Shown here: piece after piece, positions 25,280 to 34,531 of the stretch
Layout: each line of letters starts with the position of its first letter
Position numbering within the stretch: the first letter of the stretch is position 1
Source: VGMA01 sp964655475
GTDB taxonomy: Bacteria > Chlamydiota > Chlamydiia > Chlamydiales > VGMA01
Direction: 5' to 3'
Length of the DNA stretch: 64,000 nt
NCBI GenBank assembly: GCA_964655475.1
Contig: CAZZMO010000005.1
Location: 49,654-113,653, forward strand
The notes under the pieces: generated by a model
What the model was told of the DNA's origin: nothing
The model's input: the letters and a program-made list of their open reading frames with translations, nothing else
Database searches by the model: none
Program-made: the position numbers and the translations under genes

Positions 25280-25819
25280 ATGAAGATATTATATTTGATG
25301 ATCCTAATGATGACAGGATTAATAGCAGAGGAACCTACTATGAAAGACACAGTTGTAGTTGTATTTGAAACGAACCAAGGCAATTTTGAGATTACCCTCA
25401 TGCCGAAAGTGGCCCCGAAGGCAGTCGAAAACTTCCTAGGACTTGCGAAGAAAGGGTACTACGATGGACTCATTTTCCACCGAGTGATCCCAGGTTTTAT
25501 GATCCAAGGGGGAGACCCGACAGGAACAGGACGTGGAGGAGATTCTCTCTTTGGCGGCACATTTGAAGATGAAGTCACTCTCAATGTGAAGTTCAACGAA
25601 AAAGGACTTCTTGCGATGGCAAACCGCGGACCGAACACAAACGGTAGCCAGTTTTTCATCACAACAGCAGCGACTCCATGGCTTCAGAACAAACACACCA
25701 TTTTTGGTAAAGTGACAAAAGGGTATGAGGTCATCGAAAAGATCCAGACCACAAAAACAGGTCCACAAGACCGTCCAGTCGAAAATCAAGTGATCAAGAA
25801 AATCACTATCCAGGAATAG
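25280..25819 (+). CDS. Exported cyclophilin-type peptidyl-prolyl cis-trans isomerase
   Basis: I start at the ATG at 25280, which follows AGGAGGGG and gives a hydrophobic signal peptide (MKILYLMILMMTGLIA). The 179-residue product has the cyclophilin core: FHRVIPGFMIQGGDP with the catalytic Arg, NGSQFFIT, and a WL-KHTIFGKV block. It catalyses proline isomerisation in exported proteins and so probably assists periplasmic or envelope folding. Its stop lies one base from the convergent pgl stop. The family assignment is secure. Confidence 0.93.
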   Translation: MKILYLMILMMTGLIAEEPTMKDTVVVVFETNQGNFEITLMPKVAPKAVENFLGLAKKGYYDGLIFHRVIPGFMIQGGDPTGTGRGGDSLFGGTFEDEVTLNVKFNEKGLLAMANRGPNTNGSQFFITTAATPWLQNKHTIFGKVTKGYEVIEKIQTTKTGPQDRPVENQVIKKITIQE

Positions 25820-25820
25820 T

Positions 25821-26576
25821 TTAAGCAGCTGCCCGCTTTTTCATTAGTGAAGAGGCGGCCAGTTCATCCAAAATCCAAAGAGAAGGGTGTTCTTGAGACC
25901 CTACAAGACTTGATGGATAGAGCCCATTTTTGTCGTAGAATACATCGACAACCATTTCCTTTTTCTCTTCTCCCATCACATAAAAGACCGTTTGACGCGC
26001 TTTTTGAATGAGTGGATAGGTAAACGTCATCCGGTGAGTTTTCTTTTGTTCCACATAGTTATCAACGACGAGCTTATCAGTGATCTTGAGAGCTTTGGTT
26101 TTTGGAAAGAGGGAGGCTGTATGTCCATCATCACCCATTCCAAGCATGATGAGGTCAAAAGAGAGGTCAGGGAGGAGTTCTCTAATGTATGCTTCATAGG
26201 TCGCTGCATGTGCTTCTGTATCGACCTCAGCCTGCATTCTAAAGATTTGGTGCTTCGGGATAGCCAGAGACTCAATCCCATTTTCCATCGCCATTTTGTA
26301 GTTGCTATCGGGGTGATCGGGAGGGACAGCCCTCTCATCGCTCCAAAAAACAAAGACAAGATTCCAATCGAGAGCGTTCTTGTGTTTTTTGAGCTCTTTA
26401 AAAAGTGCCTTCGGTGTCGATCCACCAGAAAGGGCGATTACAAAGCGTCCCCGTTGATTAATCGCATCCTTACCTGCTTCGATCAAGTGGTGTGTTGCAA
26501 AGAGAATCGTCTCATCGCGATCCCCTGGGATCGTGACATGACGTCTTTCATCGAAGGAGAAGGTTTTTAATGGCAT
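25821..26576 (-). CDS. pgl: 6-phosphogluconolactonase
   Basis: This 251-residue protein carries the family motifs ALSGGSTPKALF (near 46-57) and IMLGMGDDGHTASLFP (near 140-155). It hydrolyses 6-phosphogluconolactone, the second step of the oxidative pentose phosphate pathway, supplying NADPH and pentoses. The gene is the third in a minus-strand series zwf, opcA, pgl, overlapping opcA by ten bases. In Chlamydia trachomatis the equivalent (devB, CT186) follows zwf (CT185), as I recall, so the neighbourhood is conserved apart from the extra opcA. Confidence 0.95.
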   Translation of the reverse strand: MPLKTFSFDERRHVTIPGDRDETILFATHHLIEAGKDAINQRGRFVIALSGGSTPKALFKELKKHKNALDWNLVFVFWSDERAVPPDHPDSNYKMAMENGIESLAIPKHQIFRMQAEVDTEAHAATYEAYIRELLPDLSFDLIMLGMGDDGHTASLFPKTKALKITDKLVVDNYVEQKKTHRMTFTYPLIQKARQTVFYVMGEEKKEMVVDVFYDKNGLYPSSLVGSQEHPSLWILDELAASSLMKKRAAA

Positions 26577-27580
26577 AGGATTGTCTCCGGGTAGCGCGCG
26601 ATTTCACAAAGGACTAAATATAAACTTTCTTGGGTTGAGCGTCTTCCCACTTCTAATGAGAGGGATCTACCAAAGCGTTCTTCATCAAAGAAGTAGGTAA
26701 TCGGCATTTCACAGTAGTGAGGAAACTCTTGCTCAATCGTAACAACATGGGGCATCTCAGGATCGCGGCTAAATTTCATGTGGCTGTGATCAGTCGATTC
26801 GATGTGGACTGCTAAAATTCTTCCATCGGAAAGAGTGGAAGGGTGATTTCCAGTGATCGCCACATGGACCTTTCTTCCTTTTGCTTCATATTCGATATCG
26901 ATGCTATTTCCTTCTTGCTCAAATGAGAGAAGATTCCAGTCGAGCTTAATGGAGATCCACGCTTGAAGATAAATGGCTTGGATTGCAATGTCACTCGTAT
27001 GGAAAATAGAGATCGTTTCTGCTTTTTCAATCAATGAGAGCTTATCTTGTCTATTGAACTGCTCAGCAAAGAGTTGTTGCCACTGCTCTATCCTATTCCA
27101 GTTCAGATCTGAGAAAGAGTAAGGGCTATGTTTGATATATTCGATCGTCTCTTTTGCAAAAGAGGTGAGATCGTGACAGGTGCTCGAATCAAAGATCACT
27201 TTTGTGAGGTAGTTCTCAATCCCGACGAGAGAAAAAGGATTTTTCAACATATCTTCTGCCCAAAGGAGATAAGTAGGGAGGTCAGATTTTAGAAGGGGGA
27301 ATAGGAGTAGGGGGAGATTTTCTCTTTGTGAGGGGTGGATCGGAAGGAGATAGAGATCAGAAGAAGGAGGAACAAAGCGAGTCTCAGGACTCTCCTCTTC
27401 TTGAATGATGATGACTCTACAAGGATACGCTGCTGAAAGGCGCCCTACGACCGATGTGAGATAAGATCCAATATGCTCTTTCTTTGCATAGAGGATGAAG
27501 TTAAACAAACAAGGGTGGTGGCGCGGCTCTTTTTTAGGCCGCTGCATGAGCTCTTTCAGAAGGTCTTGTGCTGAAATCAT
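26567..27580 (-). CDS. opcA: OpcA-like glucose-6-phosphate dehydrogenase assembly protein
   Basis: I start at the ATG at 27580, which overlaps the zwf stop as ATGA; an upstream TTG at 27592 is less likely. The 337-residue protein follows the OpcA pattern: an N-terminal RVIIIQEEE segment, LPTYLLWAED near 100, DSSTCHDL and LNWNRIEQWQ in the middle, and a late basic beta region. OpcA is known in cyanobacteria and actinobacteria as an allosteric activator of the dehydrogenase. Its position between zwf and pgl strongly supports that role here. Sequence similarity is moderate, so context carries much of the call. Confidence 0.8.
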   Translation of the reverse strand: MISAQDLLKELMQRPKKEPRHHPCLFNFILYAKKEHIGSYLTSVVGRLSAAYPCRVIIIQEEESPETRFVPPSSDLYLLPIHPSQRENLPLLLFPLLKSDLPTYLLWAEDMLKNPFSLVGIENYLTKVIFDSSTCHDLTSFAKETIEYIKHSPYSFSDLNWNRIEQWQQLFAEQFNRQDKLSLIEKAETISIFHTSDIAIQAIYLQAWISIKLDWNLLSFEQEGNSIDIEYEAKGRKVHVAITGNHPSTLSDGRILAVHIESTDHSHMKFSRDPEMPHVVTIEQEFPHYCEMPITYFFDEERFGRSLSLEVGRRSTQESLYLVLCEIARYPETILCH

Positions 27581-29145
27581 AGATTTTTCCAATTTCTTCC
27601 ATCCATTTGGATCATTTGATCAGCCAGTCTCGGACCCCAGCTGCCTGCTAAGTAAAAGTCATCTTCTTTGAGAGGGATCTGTTCCATTCTTTCGAGTACA
27701 GGTTGGAAGAAGTCCCAAGAATTGATCGACTCATCACAGCGAGCAAATAGAGTACTATCTCCAAGAAGACAGTCAGAAATCAATCTCTCATAGGCTTCAG
27801 GGATGTTGTTATCCCCAAAATAAGTTGTGTAGTGGAAGTCCATCTTCACTGGTTGAATAGTTGCTTGGCCAGGAACCTTACAGTTGAACAACATATGGAT
27901 CCCTTCCTCTGGCTGAATTCTAAATGAGAGGACGTTCGAGGGATGCTCTGGCGCGTCTTTAAAGAAGAGGATTTCTGGCATTTTTTTGAAAAAGAGGGAA
28001 ACCTCAGTACACCGTTTTGGCAATCTCTTCCCAGCTCTTGCATAAAAAGGGACCCCTGACCAGCGGAGATTGTCGATGTAAAAACGCATGGCACCGAAAG
28101 TAGGTGTACTTGAATTTTTATCCACATTGATTTCATCGCGGTAGGAGACCACTTTTTCCCCACCAATAAGGCCAGCTCGGTATTGACCTCTCACCACATG
28201 TTTATCCATCTCGTTCAGAGAGAAGGGACGCAGTGACTGGAGCACCTTTACCTTTTCATCTCTAATAGAATTCGAAATCAGGTTTGCAGGTGGCTCCATA
28301 GCGGTTAAACAGAGAAGCTGCATAAAGTGGTTTTGCATGATGTCTCGGAACAGCCCTTCCTTTTCATAGAAAGCAGCTCTTGATCCAATTCCAATGTCTT
28401 CTGCAACAGTAATTTGTACATGGTCAATATAGCGGTTGTTCCAAACGCTTTCAAAGATCGTATTGCAGAAGCGGAAGACGAGGAGGTTCTGTACAGTCTC
28501 TTTTCCTAAATAGTGGTCAATCCGGTAGATCTGATCTTCTTCTAGATATTGACGGAGAGTGAGTTGAAGTTCTTTTGCAGAACTGAGGTCATGACCAAAA
28601 GGCTTTTCTACAATTACTCTTGAGAAGCGATCCTCTCCTGATTTAGGAGGATAGATCAGCCCCGACTTAGAGAGATTCTCTACGATGGTCGTTACAAGTT
28701 CTGGCTGCACTGATAGATAGTGGAGGCGGTTTCCTTGAGTTCCCAATTTGATATCGATCTCTTTCAAAAAGGCAGCGAAAGATTGGTATCCTTTTAAGTC
28801 TTGAAAGTCAGTCTTATAATAAAAAAGTCGGTCGATGAAAGAGTGGAGGGAGGTATCGTCAACAGGTTGAAACCTCGCATGCTTGCGGATGCTCAACTTC
28901 ATCTCTTCTCGAAACTCTTCCAAGCTTTTCTCACGGCGCCCTACCCCTACAATCGCAAAATTGGGGGGGAGGTGCTTTTGTTTCATCATGCTATAAAGAG
29001 CAGGCAAAAGCTTCTTATGGGAAAGGTCGCCTGTAGCACCGAAGATCGTGATAATAGCGGGTTTAGATTTCTTTAGTAGACCCTCTTCAAAAGGGTTCAT
29101 AGTGTGGTGAGCAAACTCCTGGTCTCTCTTTATCGCCCCAGACAT
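27577..29145 (-). CDS. zwf: Glucose-6-phosphate 1-dehydrogenase
   Basis: This 522-residue enzyme has the Rossmann motif IFGATGDLSHKKLLPALY, the substrate motif RIDHYLGKE with its active-site His, and VIVEKPFGHDL. It oxidises glucose 6-phosphate to the lactone with NADP. The ATG at 29145 is chosen because AGGAG lies seven bases upstream, giving about 15 residues before the conserved core; it overlaps the ruvX stop by 16 bases. The downstream opcA and pgl genes are translationally coupled, forming a compact NADPH-producing unit. Confidence 0.96.
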   Translation of the reverse strand: MSGAIKRDQEFAHHTMNPFEEGLLKKSKPAIITIFGATGDLSHKKLLPALYSMMKQKHLPPNFAIVGVGRREKSLEEFREEMKLSIRKHARFQPVDDTSLHSFIDRLFYYKTDFQDLKGYQSFAAFLKEIDIKLGTQGNRLHYLSVQPELVTTIVENLSKSGLIYPPKSGEDRFSRVIVEKPFGHDLSSAKELQLTLRQYLEEDQIYRIDHYLGKETVQNLLVFRFCNTIFESVWNNRYIDHVQITVAEDIGIGSRAAFYEKEGLFRDIMQNHFMQLLCLTAMEPPANLISNSIRDEKVKVLQSLRPFSLNEMDKHVVRGQYRAGLIGGEKVVSYRDEINVDKNSSTPTFGAMRFYIDNLRWSGVPFYARAGKRLPKRCTEVSLFFKKMPEILFFKDAPEHPSNVLSFRIQPEEGIHMLFNCKVPGQATIQPVKMDFHYTTYFGDNNIPEAYERLISDCLLGDSTLFARCDESINSWDFFQPVLERMEQIPLKEDDFYLAGSWGPRLADQMIQMDGRNWKNL

Positions 29146-29576
29146 ATATCAACTCCTGTCGTTTCAAGATAGGTTTGTAATATCAGGGTTGAGGCAAGCG
29201 CGTCAACACATTCTTTCCGTTTCTGCCGCTTGATGCCACTCGATTTCATGAGATTTTCCATCTCTAAAGAAGTAAGTCGTTCATCACAAAAAACCACCTC
29301 TTTGCCACTCCGATCCTTCAAGATTCCAGCAAATTGTCTGACCACATGGCACATCGGACTGTCACTACCTGACATCAAAAGGGGAAGTCCAATCACAAAC
29401 ATCTCAATATCAATGGATTCAGATTTAACAAAGGAAAGTAGAGCAAGAGCTGTTTCTAGATGCCCTTTAGACGTTGGAAGTGTAGTAAGAGGGGAGGCGA
29501 CTCTTAGTTGGAGACTGGCTGAGGAAAGCCCGACACGTTTCTTTCCGTAGTCGATGCCGATAATTCTTTTTTCCAT
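29130..29576 (-). CDS. ruvX: Putative pre-16S rRNA nuclease RuvX/YqgF
   Basis: This 148-residue RNase H-fold protein starts with RIIGIDYGKKRVGL, the diagnostic N-terminal strand with the metal-binding Asp. It continues with FVIGLPLLMSGSDS and VVFCDERLTS, the other two catalytic acidic regions. YqgF matures the 5' end of 16S rRNA. It overlaps the end of pyrG by 73 bases in another frame, an unusually deep overlap, and overlaps zwf by 16 bases. The order pyrG-yqgF-zwf matches Chlamydia as I recall it. Confidence 0.93.
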   Translation of the reverse strand: MEKRIIGIDYGKKRVGLSSASLQLRVASPLTTLPTSKGHLETALALLSFVKSESIDIEMFVIGLPLLMSGSDSPMCHVVRQFAGILKDRSGKEVVFCDERLTSLEMENLMKSSGIKRQKRKECVDALASTLILQTYLETTGVDICLGR

Positions 29577-31183
29577 GCTGCATACTCCAAGCCTGCGTTA
29601 ATGAACGATTTAAATAAAGGATGAGGGTCTGTTGGCTTAGAGCCAAACTCTGGGTGGAACTGAACGCCCACCATCCATGGGTGCCCTTCTACCTCAACGA
29701 TCTCACAAAGGTTTCTCTCTTGATTGACCCCAACAATATTTAACCCTTTCTCTTCACAAAGCTTCTTGTATTCGTTGTTGAACTCGTAGCGATGACGGTG
29801 CCGTTCGAAGATCTCTTTTTTGCCGTAGGCTCTGTAGCTATTAGATCCAGGCTTTAATTCGCAGGCATAAGCTCCAACACGCATCGTACCACCGAGGTCC
29901 TTGACGTGCTTTTGTTCACTTAAAAGGCAGATCACAGGATTTGTGGTGTTTTTGTTCATTTCTGTCGAATGGGCGTCGTAAAATCCTAAAACGTTTCTTG
30001 CAAACTCAATCACCATGATTTGCATCCCTAGACAGAGACCAAAGTAGGGGATGTTTGCTGTTCTTGCATATTCTGCAGCGTAGATCTTTCCTTGGATTCC
30101 TCTCTCTCCGAATCCACCTGGAACGAGAATCGCATCACAGTCAGAGACGAGCTCTTTGATGTGAGCAAAAGAGGTCACTTTATCAGAGTCGATGCATTGA
30201 ATCTTTACCTCTGCCTGATGGGCAATCCCACCATGGATGAGCGATTCGAAGACAGATTTATAAGCATCTTTGTGCTGTAAGTATTTTCCCACGACTGCAA
30301 CAGTGATAGATCTAGTAGGGTGGAGAAGCTTGTGGAGCATCTTTTCCCATTCACTCGTGTTCGATGATTTCTTCTTGAGCCTGAGAAGTGAAGAGATCTT
30401 CGTGTCGAGCCCTTCTTTCTTGAGGTTCATCGGTACTTCGTAGATGCTCTTTTGAACATCGATCACTTCAAAAACCCCATCTTTCGGCACGCTACAGAAA
30501 AGGGAGAGCTTATCTTTGATTTCCTCTGATAGAGGAGATTCAGAGCGACACAAGATGATGTCGCAAAAGATCCCTTTTTCTCGAAGCATCTGCATCGAGT
30601 GCTGCGCAGGTTTTGTCTTGATTTCGCCAGAAGAGAGGAGGAATGGGATATAGACGATGTGGATGTTGATACACTCTTGTGGTCTTTCATTTCTAAATTG
30701 ACGAATCGCTTCTAAGAATGGGCCCGATTCAATATCTCCGACCGTTCCACCAATCTCGATGATCGTGACATCAATGTTGGGGCGCTGTTTTGATGCAGCG
30801 ACGATGCGGGATTTGATTTCGTCTGTGATGTGAGGGACAACCTGTACTGTTTTTCCTAAGAATTCACCACGTCTTTCTTTTCGAATCACAGTGTCGTAAA
30901 TTTGTCCTGATGTTGTGTTGGATAAGGCAGAGAGAGGAGAGTTGCTGAAGCGGCTGTAGTGTCCTAAGTCGAGATCTGTTTCAGATCCATCGTCGGTGAC
31001 GTAGACTTCTCCATGCTCATAAGGATTCATCGTCCCTGGATCTACGTTGAGATAAGGATCGAGTTTGCATATCGCAACAGATAAACCCTTCGCTTCAAGA
31101 AGGTTTGCAATAGAGGCTGAAGTGATCCCTTTCCCCACGGAAGAAAGAACACCCCCTGTAATAAAAATAAACTGACTATCCAT
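29504..31183 (-). CDS. pyrG: CTP synthase
   Basis: This 559-residue enzyme has an N-terminal synthetase domain (FITGGVLSSVGKGITSAS; DPYLNVDPGTMNP) and a C-terminal class I glutamine amidotransferase domain. The glutaminase nucleophile lies in GLCLGMQIMV and the partner His and Glu in VQFHPEF. It converts UTP to CTP. The usual family end is near HPLF-SFI; here about 25 extra residues follow, reading through into the ruvX gene. Chlamydiae need this enzyme when host CTP is limiting. The upstream gap may hold a TATACT -10 box near 31191-31196. Confidence 0.96.
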   Translation of the reverse strand: MDSQFIFITGGVLSSVGKGITSASIANLLEAKGLSVAICKLDPYLNVDPGTMNPYEHGEVYVTDDGSETDLDLGHYSRFSNSPLSALSNTTSGQIYDTVIRKERRGEFLGKTVQVVPHITDEIKSRIVAASKQRPNIDVTIIEIGGTVGDIESGPFLEAIRQFRNERPQECINIHIVYIPFLLSSGEIKTKPAQHSMQMLREKGIFCDIILCRSESPLSEEIKDKLSLFCSVPKDGVFEVIDVQKSIYEVPMNLKKEGLDTKISSLLRLKKKSSNTSEWEKMLHKLLHPTRSITVAVVGKYLQHKDAYKSVFESLIHGGIAHQAEVKIQCIDSDKVTSFAHIKELVSDCDAILVPGGFGERGIQGKIYAAEYARTANIPYFGLCLGMQIMVIEFARNVLGFYDAHSTEMNKNTTNPVICLLSEQKHVKDLGGTMRVGAYACELKPGSNSYRAYGKKEIFERHRHRYEFNNEYKKLCEEKGLNIVGVNQERNLCEIVEVEGHPWMVGVQFHPEFGSKPTDPHPLFKSFINAGLEYAAWKKELSASTTERNVSGFPQPVSN

Positions 31184-31273
31184 GCGAGCTAGTATACATA
31201 AAAAGCTCTTTTGGGGTAGATCAAAAAAGTTTTTCCATGCGATAATTCAGCTTTTTAAAAGGAGTTGAGTGAC

Positions 31274-32848
31274 ATGTTAGAATTTTCTCCACTACAAAAA
31301 GCAAGAAAAGAGTATAGACCACCTCTCGCCAAAGTGTTTCAAGAAGGGGTTGAATGGGATAGCTCTCCTTTGCAAGAATCTTCTGGAGAAATTGCTAAAA
31401 CATTTGCTCATTTAAAAAATTTCCCCCTACTTGAGGCGAAGGCGATCAAGAGAAAAGAGGGAAAAGCCCTCAGAGTGGGAGTCCTTTTTTCAGGGGGGCA
31501 AGCTGCTGGCGGACATAACTGCCTCTGGGGCCTTTATGACGCCCTCAAAAAAAGTCACAAAGAAAGTCTTCTCTTTGGATTTCTGAATGGCCCTTCAGGC
31601 CTCATCGATGGAAAATATAAAGAGCTTACCGAAGAAGTCTTGAAGTCCTATTATAATGAAGGGGGCTTTGATTGTCTAGGTTCTGGAAGGACTAAAATTG
31701 AAACGAGTGAGCAGTTTCATAAATCTCATAAAACGATAGAATCTCTTGGCCTCGATGCTGTAGTCATCATTGGTGGAGATGATACCAATACAAATGCTGC
31801 GTTGCTTGCAGAATATCTACTCACTGTTGGGGAAAAAGCTTCCATCATCGGCCTTCCAAAGACAATTGATGGGGACATGAGAGGGGGAAGGATCGAAATG
31901 TCTTTCGGTTTTGACTCCGCTGCCAATATCTATGCAGAGATGGTGGGGAACATCGCAAGAGATGCTGCTTCTTCTCGTAAGTACTACCACTTCATCAAAA
32001 TCATGGGAAGAACCGCTTCCCATCTAGCTCTAGAATGTGCCCTTCAAGTAAGGCCCAATCTCACCTTCATTGGAGAGGAAGTCCAAGAAAAGAAAAGTTC
32101 TATTCGTGAGATTGTAAAAGAGATTGCAGACCTTGTCGAAGCGAGAGAAAAACAGGGGAAGAACTATGGAGTCATCGTTTTTCCTGAGGGCCTCATTGAG
32201 TTCATCCCAGAGATGAAGAGCCTCATCAAAGAGCTTAATACGATTTTAGCAACAACTGATGCAACTTCCGCACCATCTAAACTTTCGAGTGCTGCAAAGA
32301 TCGTTTACGAATCTCTTCCTAAAGACATTCAGGATCAGCTTGTTCTCGATCGCGATTCCCATGGCAACGTTCAAGTTTCCCTAATACAAACGGAAAAACT
32401 TTTTGCTGAGCTTGTTACTGAAGAGCTTAAAAAAAGAAAAAGCTTCGCTCCGTTAACCCATTTCTTTGGTTATGAAGGTAGATCGTGCTTACCGTCCAAC
32501 TTTGATGCGAACTATTGTTACAACCTTGGGTTTGGAGCAGGAGAGCTCGTTATCGCTAAGAAAACTGGATACATTGTTGCAATTCAGCATCTTACAAAAC
32601 AGGTGGAGGAGTGGAAGGTGAGCGCTGTTCCCCTTCATAGTATGATCCATTTTGAAATGAGAAAGGGAGTTTCGAAGCCGGTGATTCAAAAAGCTCTCGT
32701 GAATTTGCAAGGTCCTGTTTTTAAAGAGTTTGCAAAACATAGAGGGCAGTGGAGGTTAGAAGATCACTATCTGAGCCCTGGACCGATGCAATATTTTGGA
32801 CCCGCAGCAAATAAAATTTCACGTACGTTAGCTCTGGAAGCTCAGTAG
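31274..32848 (+). CDS. pfp: Pyrophosphate-dependent 6-phosphofructokinase
   Basis: I choose the ATG at 31274 with AGGAG at 31260-31264; a TTG at 31265 is also open. The 524-residue protein has the long-type PFP architecture. Key blocks are GVLFSGGQAAGGHN at the phosphate site, IGGDDTNTNA with the Asp that favours PPi over ATP, PKTIDGDM with the catalytic Asp, and IMGRTASHL. It phosphorylates fructose 6-phosphate reversibly using PPi. Chlamydiae are known to encode this type in two copies; a second copy is not in this window. Confidence 0.94.
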   Translation: MLEFSPLQKARKEYRPPLAKVFQEGVEWDSSPLQESSGEIAKTFAHLKNFPLLEAKAIKRKEGKALRVGVLFSGGQAAGGHNCLWGLYDALKKSHKESLLFGFLNGPSGLIDGKYKELTEEVLKSYYNEGGFDCLGSGRTKIETSEQFHKSHKTIESLGLDAVVIIGGDDTNTNAALLAEYLLTVGEKASIIGLPKTIDGDMRGGRIEMSFGFDSAANIYAEMVGNIARDAASSRKYYHFIKIMGRTASHLALECALQVRPNLTFIGEEVQEKKSSIREIVKEIADLVEAREKQGKNYGVIVFPEGLIEFIPEMKSLIKELNTILATTDATSAPSKLSSAAKIVYESLPKDIQDQLVLDRDSHGNVQVSLIQTEKLFAELVTEELKKRKSFAPLTHFFGYEGRSCLPSNFDANYCYNLGFGAGELVIAKKTGYIVAIQHLTKQVEEWKVSAVPLHSMIHFEMRKGVSKPVIQKALVNLQGPVFKEFAKHRGQWRLEDHYLSPGPMQYFGPAANKISRTLALEAQ

Positions 32849-32910
32849 TTAGTGGCGAACCCTTAAGTTCTTGCCTTTTCAAAAAACGTGATTTGTTAAT
32901 TTATGGATTT

Positions 32911-33888
32911 ATGAACCCAAAGTATAAAAATCCATACATTCGCAATATCCGCAGAAGCCTTTTAGAATTTCTCCGTTGGCGCTGGGGGCATTATATTGAT
33001 CTCCACTTTACAGAAGAGCCTCCAGAAGATTTTGCTTACCCAAAGCCTATCAAGGAGTTAAATGAGGAAGATCCAAAAGTTGAGTGGATCAACCATTCCA
33101 CATTTTTGATTGAAGTAGATGGTACCACCCTATTAACAGATCCTATCTGGAGTAGCAGGTGTTCCCCTCTGAACTTTATAGGTCCCAAAAGGCTCCACCC
33201 CCCTTCTCGCGCTTTAGAAGAATTGCCACCGATCGATATCGTATTGATCAGTCATAACCACTACGATCACCTCGATAAGGCAACAGTAAAAAAGCTTCAT
33301 AAACTCTATCCGAACATTTTGTGGATTGTTCCTCAAGGAGTTAAGAAGTGGTTTTCAAAACGGGGTATCAATAATGTCAAAGAACTCTCCTGGTGGGAAG
33401 AGTATACCATCGGGCGAGGGGCAAAACATCCTGAGATTACTATTGTAGGCGTTCCTGCTCAACACAACTCAGGCCGCACCCCTTTTGATATGGACCGCTC
33501 TCTTTGGCTTGGCTACGTAGTCCGCTTCGCTAGAAGAAAGGAAAGGCCCGTTAAACACTTCTATTTTGTAGGGGATACTGCCTACAATAATTATGATTTC
33601 AAGAAAATCGGCAGAGCTTTCCCAAATATTGATCTTTGTCTCTGTCCAATCGGCACTTATGCCCCTGGAGGATTCATGAGGACTGTTCATTCCCATCCAG
33701 AAGATTCTGTGAACATCCATCAAGATGTAAATGCCACCCTCAGCGTGGGAATGCACTGGAAGACCTTTAAATTATCTGACGAGCCGATGAGTCGCCCCCC
33801 TTATGATCTTTTCATCGAGATGATCTCAAGAAACCTCAATCCTGAACGTTTCCTCCCTCTCGATCCAGGTGAAGTGATCAATTGGTGA
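32911..33888 (+). CDS. MBL-fold metallo-hydrolase of the NAPE-PLD-like type
   Basis: I use the ATG at 32911; a TTG at 32893 is upstream. The 325-residue protein has the beta-lactamase-fold metal motif ISHNHYDHLD, preceded by WINHSTFLIEVDGTTLLTDPIW and followed by VPAQHNSGR and FVGDTAYN. This pattern with SxxHYDHLD and the WxGHSTxLI-type strand is typical of NAPE-hydrolysing phospholipase D relatives. Human NAPE-PLD releases fatty acid ethanolamides from membrane lipids. The bacterial relatives may act on phospholipids, but no substrate can be read from the sequence. It stands just upstream of a methyltransferase gene. Confidence 0.85.
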   Translation: MNPKYKNPYIRNIRRSLLEFLRWRWGHYIDLHFTEEPPEDFAYPKPIKELNEEDPKVEWINHSTFLIEVDGTTLLTDPIWSSRCSPLNFIGPKRLHPPSRALEELPPIDIVLISHNHYDHLDKATVKKLHKLYPNILWIVPQGVKKWFSKRGINNVKELSWWEEYTIGRGAKHPEITIVGVPAQHNSGRTPFDMDRSLWLGYVVRFARRKERPVKHFYFVGDTAYNNYDFKKIGRAFPNIDLCLCPIGTYAPGGFMRTVHSHPEDSVNIHQDVNATLSVGMHWKTFKLSDEPMSRPPYDLFIEMISRNLNPERFLPLDPGEVINW

Positions 33889-33919
33889 GTTTTTCTCCCT
33901 TTTGATGTAGACTGGATAG

Positions 33920-34528
33920 ATGAGTTATCGTTATTTTTTCCGTTTCCAATCTTGGCAAAGAGGAGAGGAGAAGAGAGTTCAAGACCTCTTCTATCACCAC
34001 CCTCTATTTGCCAAAGTCGATCGAGCTTTGAAACGGGCTTACTGGCTCAAAAACCCTTACCGAATGTTGAAATCAAGCCCTTACGGAGAGACCCCACTCA
34101 CCACATTTCAAAAAATCTTAGACGAATTTCAGATCCCTAAAGAGGCTTCTCTCATCGATTTTGGGTCGGGAAGAGGAAGAATCCCCCTCTTTTTATCAAC
34201 CTATCATGGGATGAAGGCGGTGGGGGTCGAGTCCTTTTCACCATTTGTTGCCATAGCAAATCAAATTGCTGCAAACGCTGCTCTCCCTACCCAATTTTAC
34301 TGTAGCGATATGGAAGAGTGGGGAGATGAGCCCGATTTTATCTACCTTTATGGGACTTGTCTTTCTGATGAAACGATCAAAAAACTCGTTGACAAGCCCT
34401 GGAAAAGGGCCCAGTGGATAACCGTTAGTTTCCCTCTTTCTGATTATTCAAGCCGGTTTCGGGTAGTAAAAAAACTCCACGGAGCGTATCCTTGGGGGGA
34501 TACAGAGATCTTTTTGAATAGGAGTTGA
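33920..34528 (+). CDS. Class I SAM-dependent methyltransferase
   Basis: This 202-residue protein has the SAM-binding motif I sequence IDFGSGRGRIPLFL (about 80-93), an acidic motif II (VGVESFSPF) and a later DFIYLYGT strand. The N-terminal 60 residues are basic and aromatic and may bind the substrate. Nothing indicates which substrate is methylated. It lies three bases before elbB and 31 bases after the MBL-fold gene, so the three may be co-transcribed. Confidence 0.8.
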   Translation: MSYRYFFRFQSWQRGEEKRVQDLFYHHPLFAKVDRALKRAYWLKNPYRMLKSSPYGETPLTTFQKILDEFQIPKEASLIDFGSGRGRIPLFLSTYHGMKAVGVESFSPFVAIANQIAANAALPTQFYCSDMEEWGDEPDFIYLYGTCLSDETIKKLVDKPWKRAQWITVSFPLSDYSSRFRVVKKLHGAYPWGDTEIFLNRS

Positions 34529-34531
34529 GAA

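Noticed and set aside
25138..25401. Minus-strand open frame between the cyclophilin and the HyuA-operon genes
   Set aside because: It runs antisense through the cyclophilin signal region, has no ribosome site, and is not protein-like.
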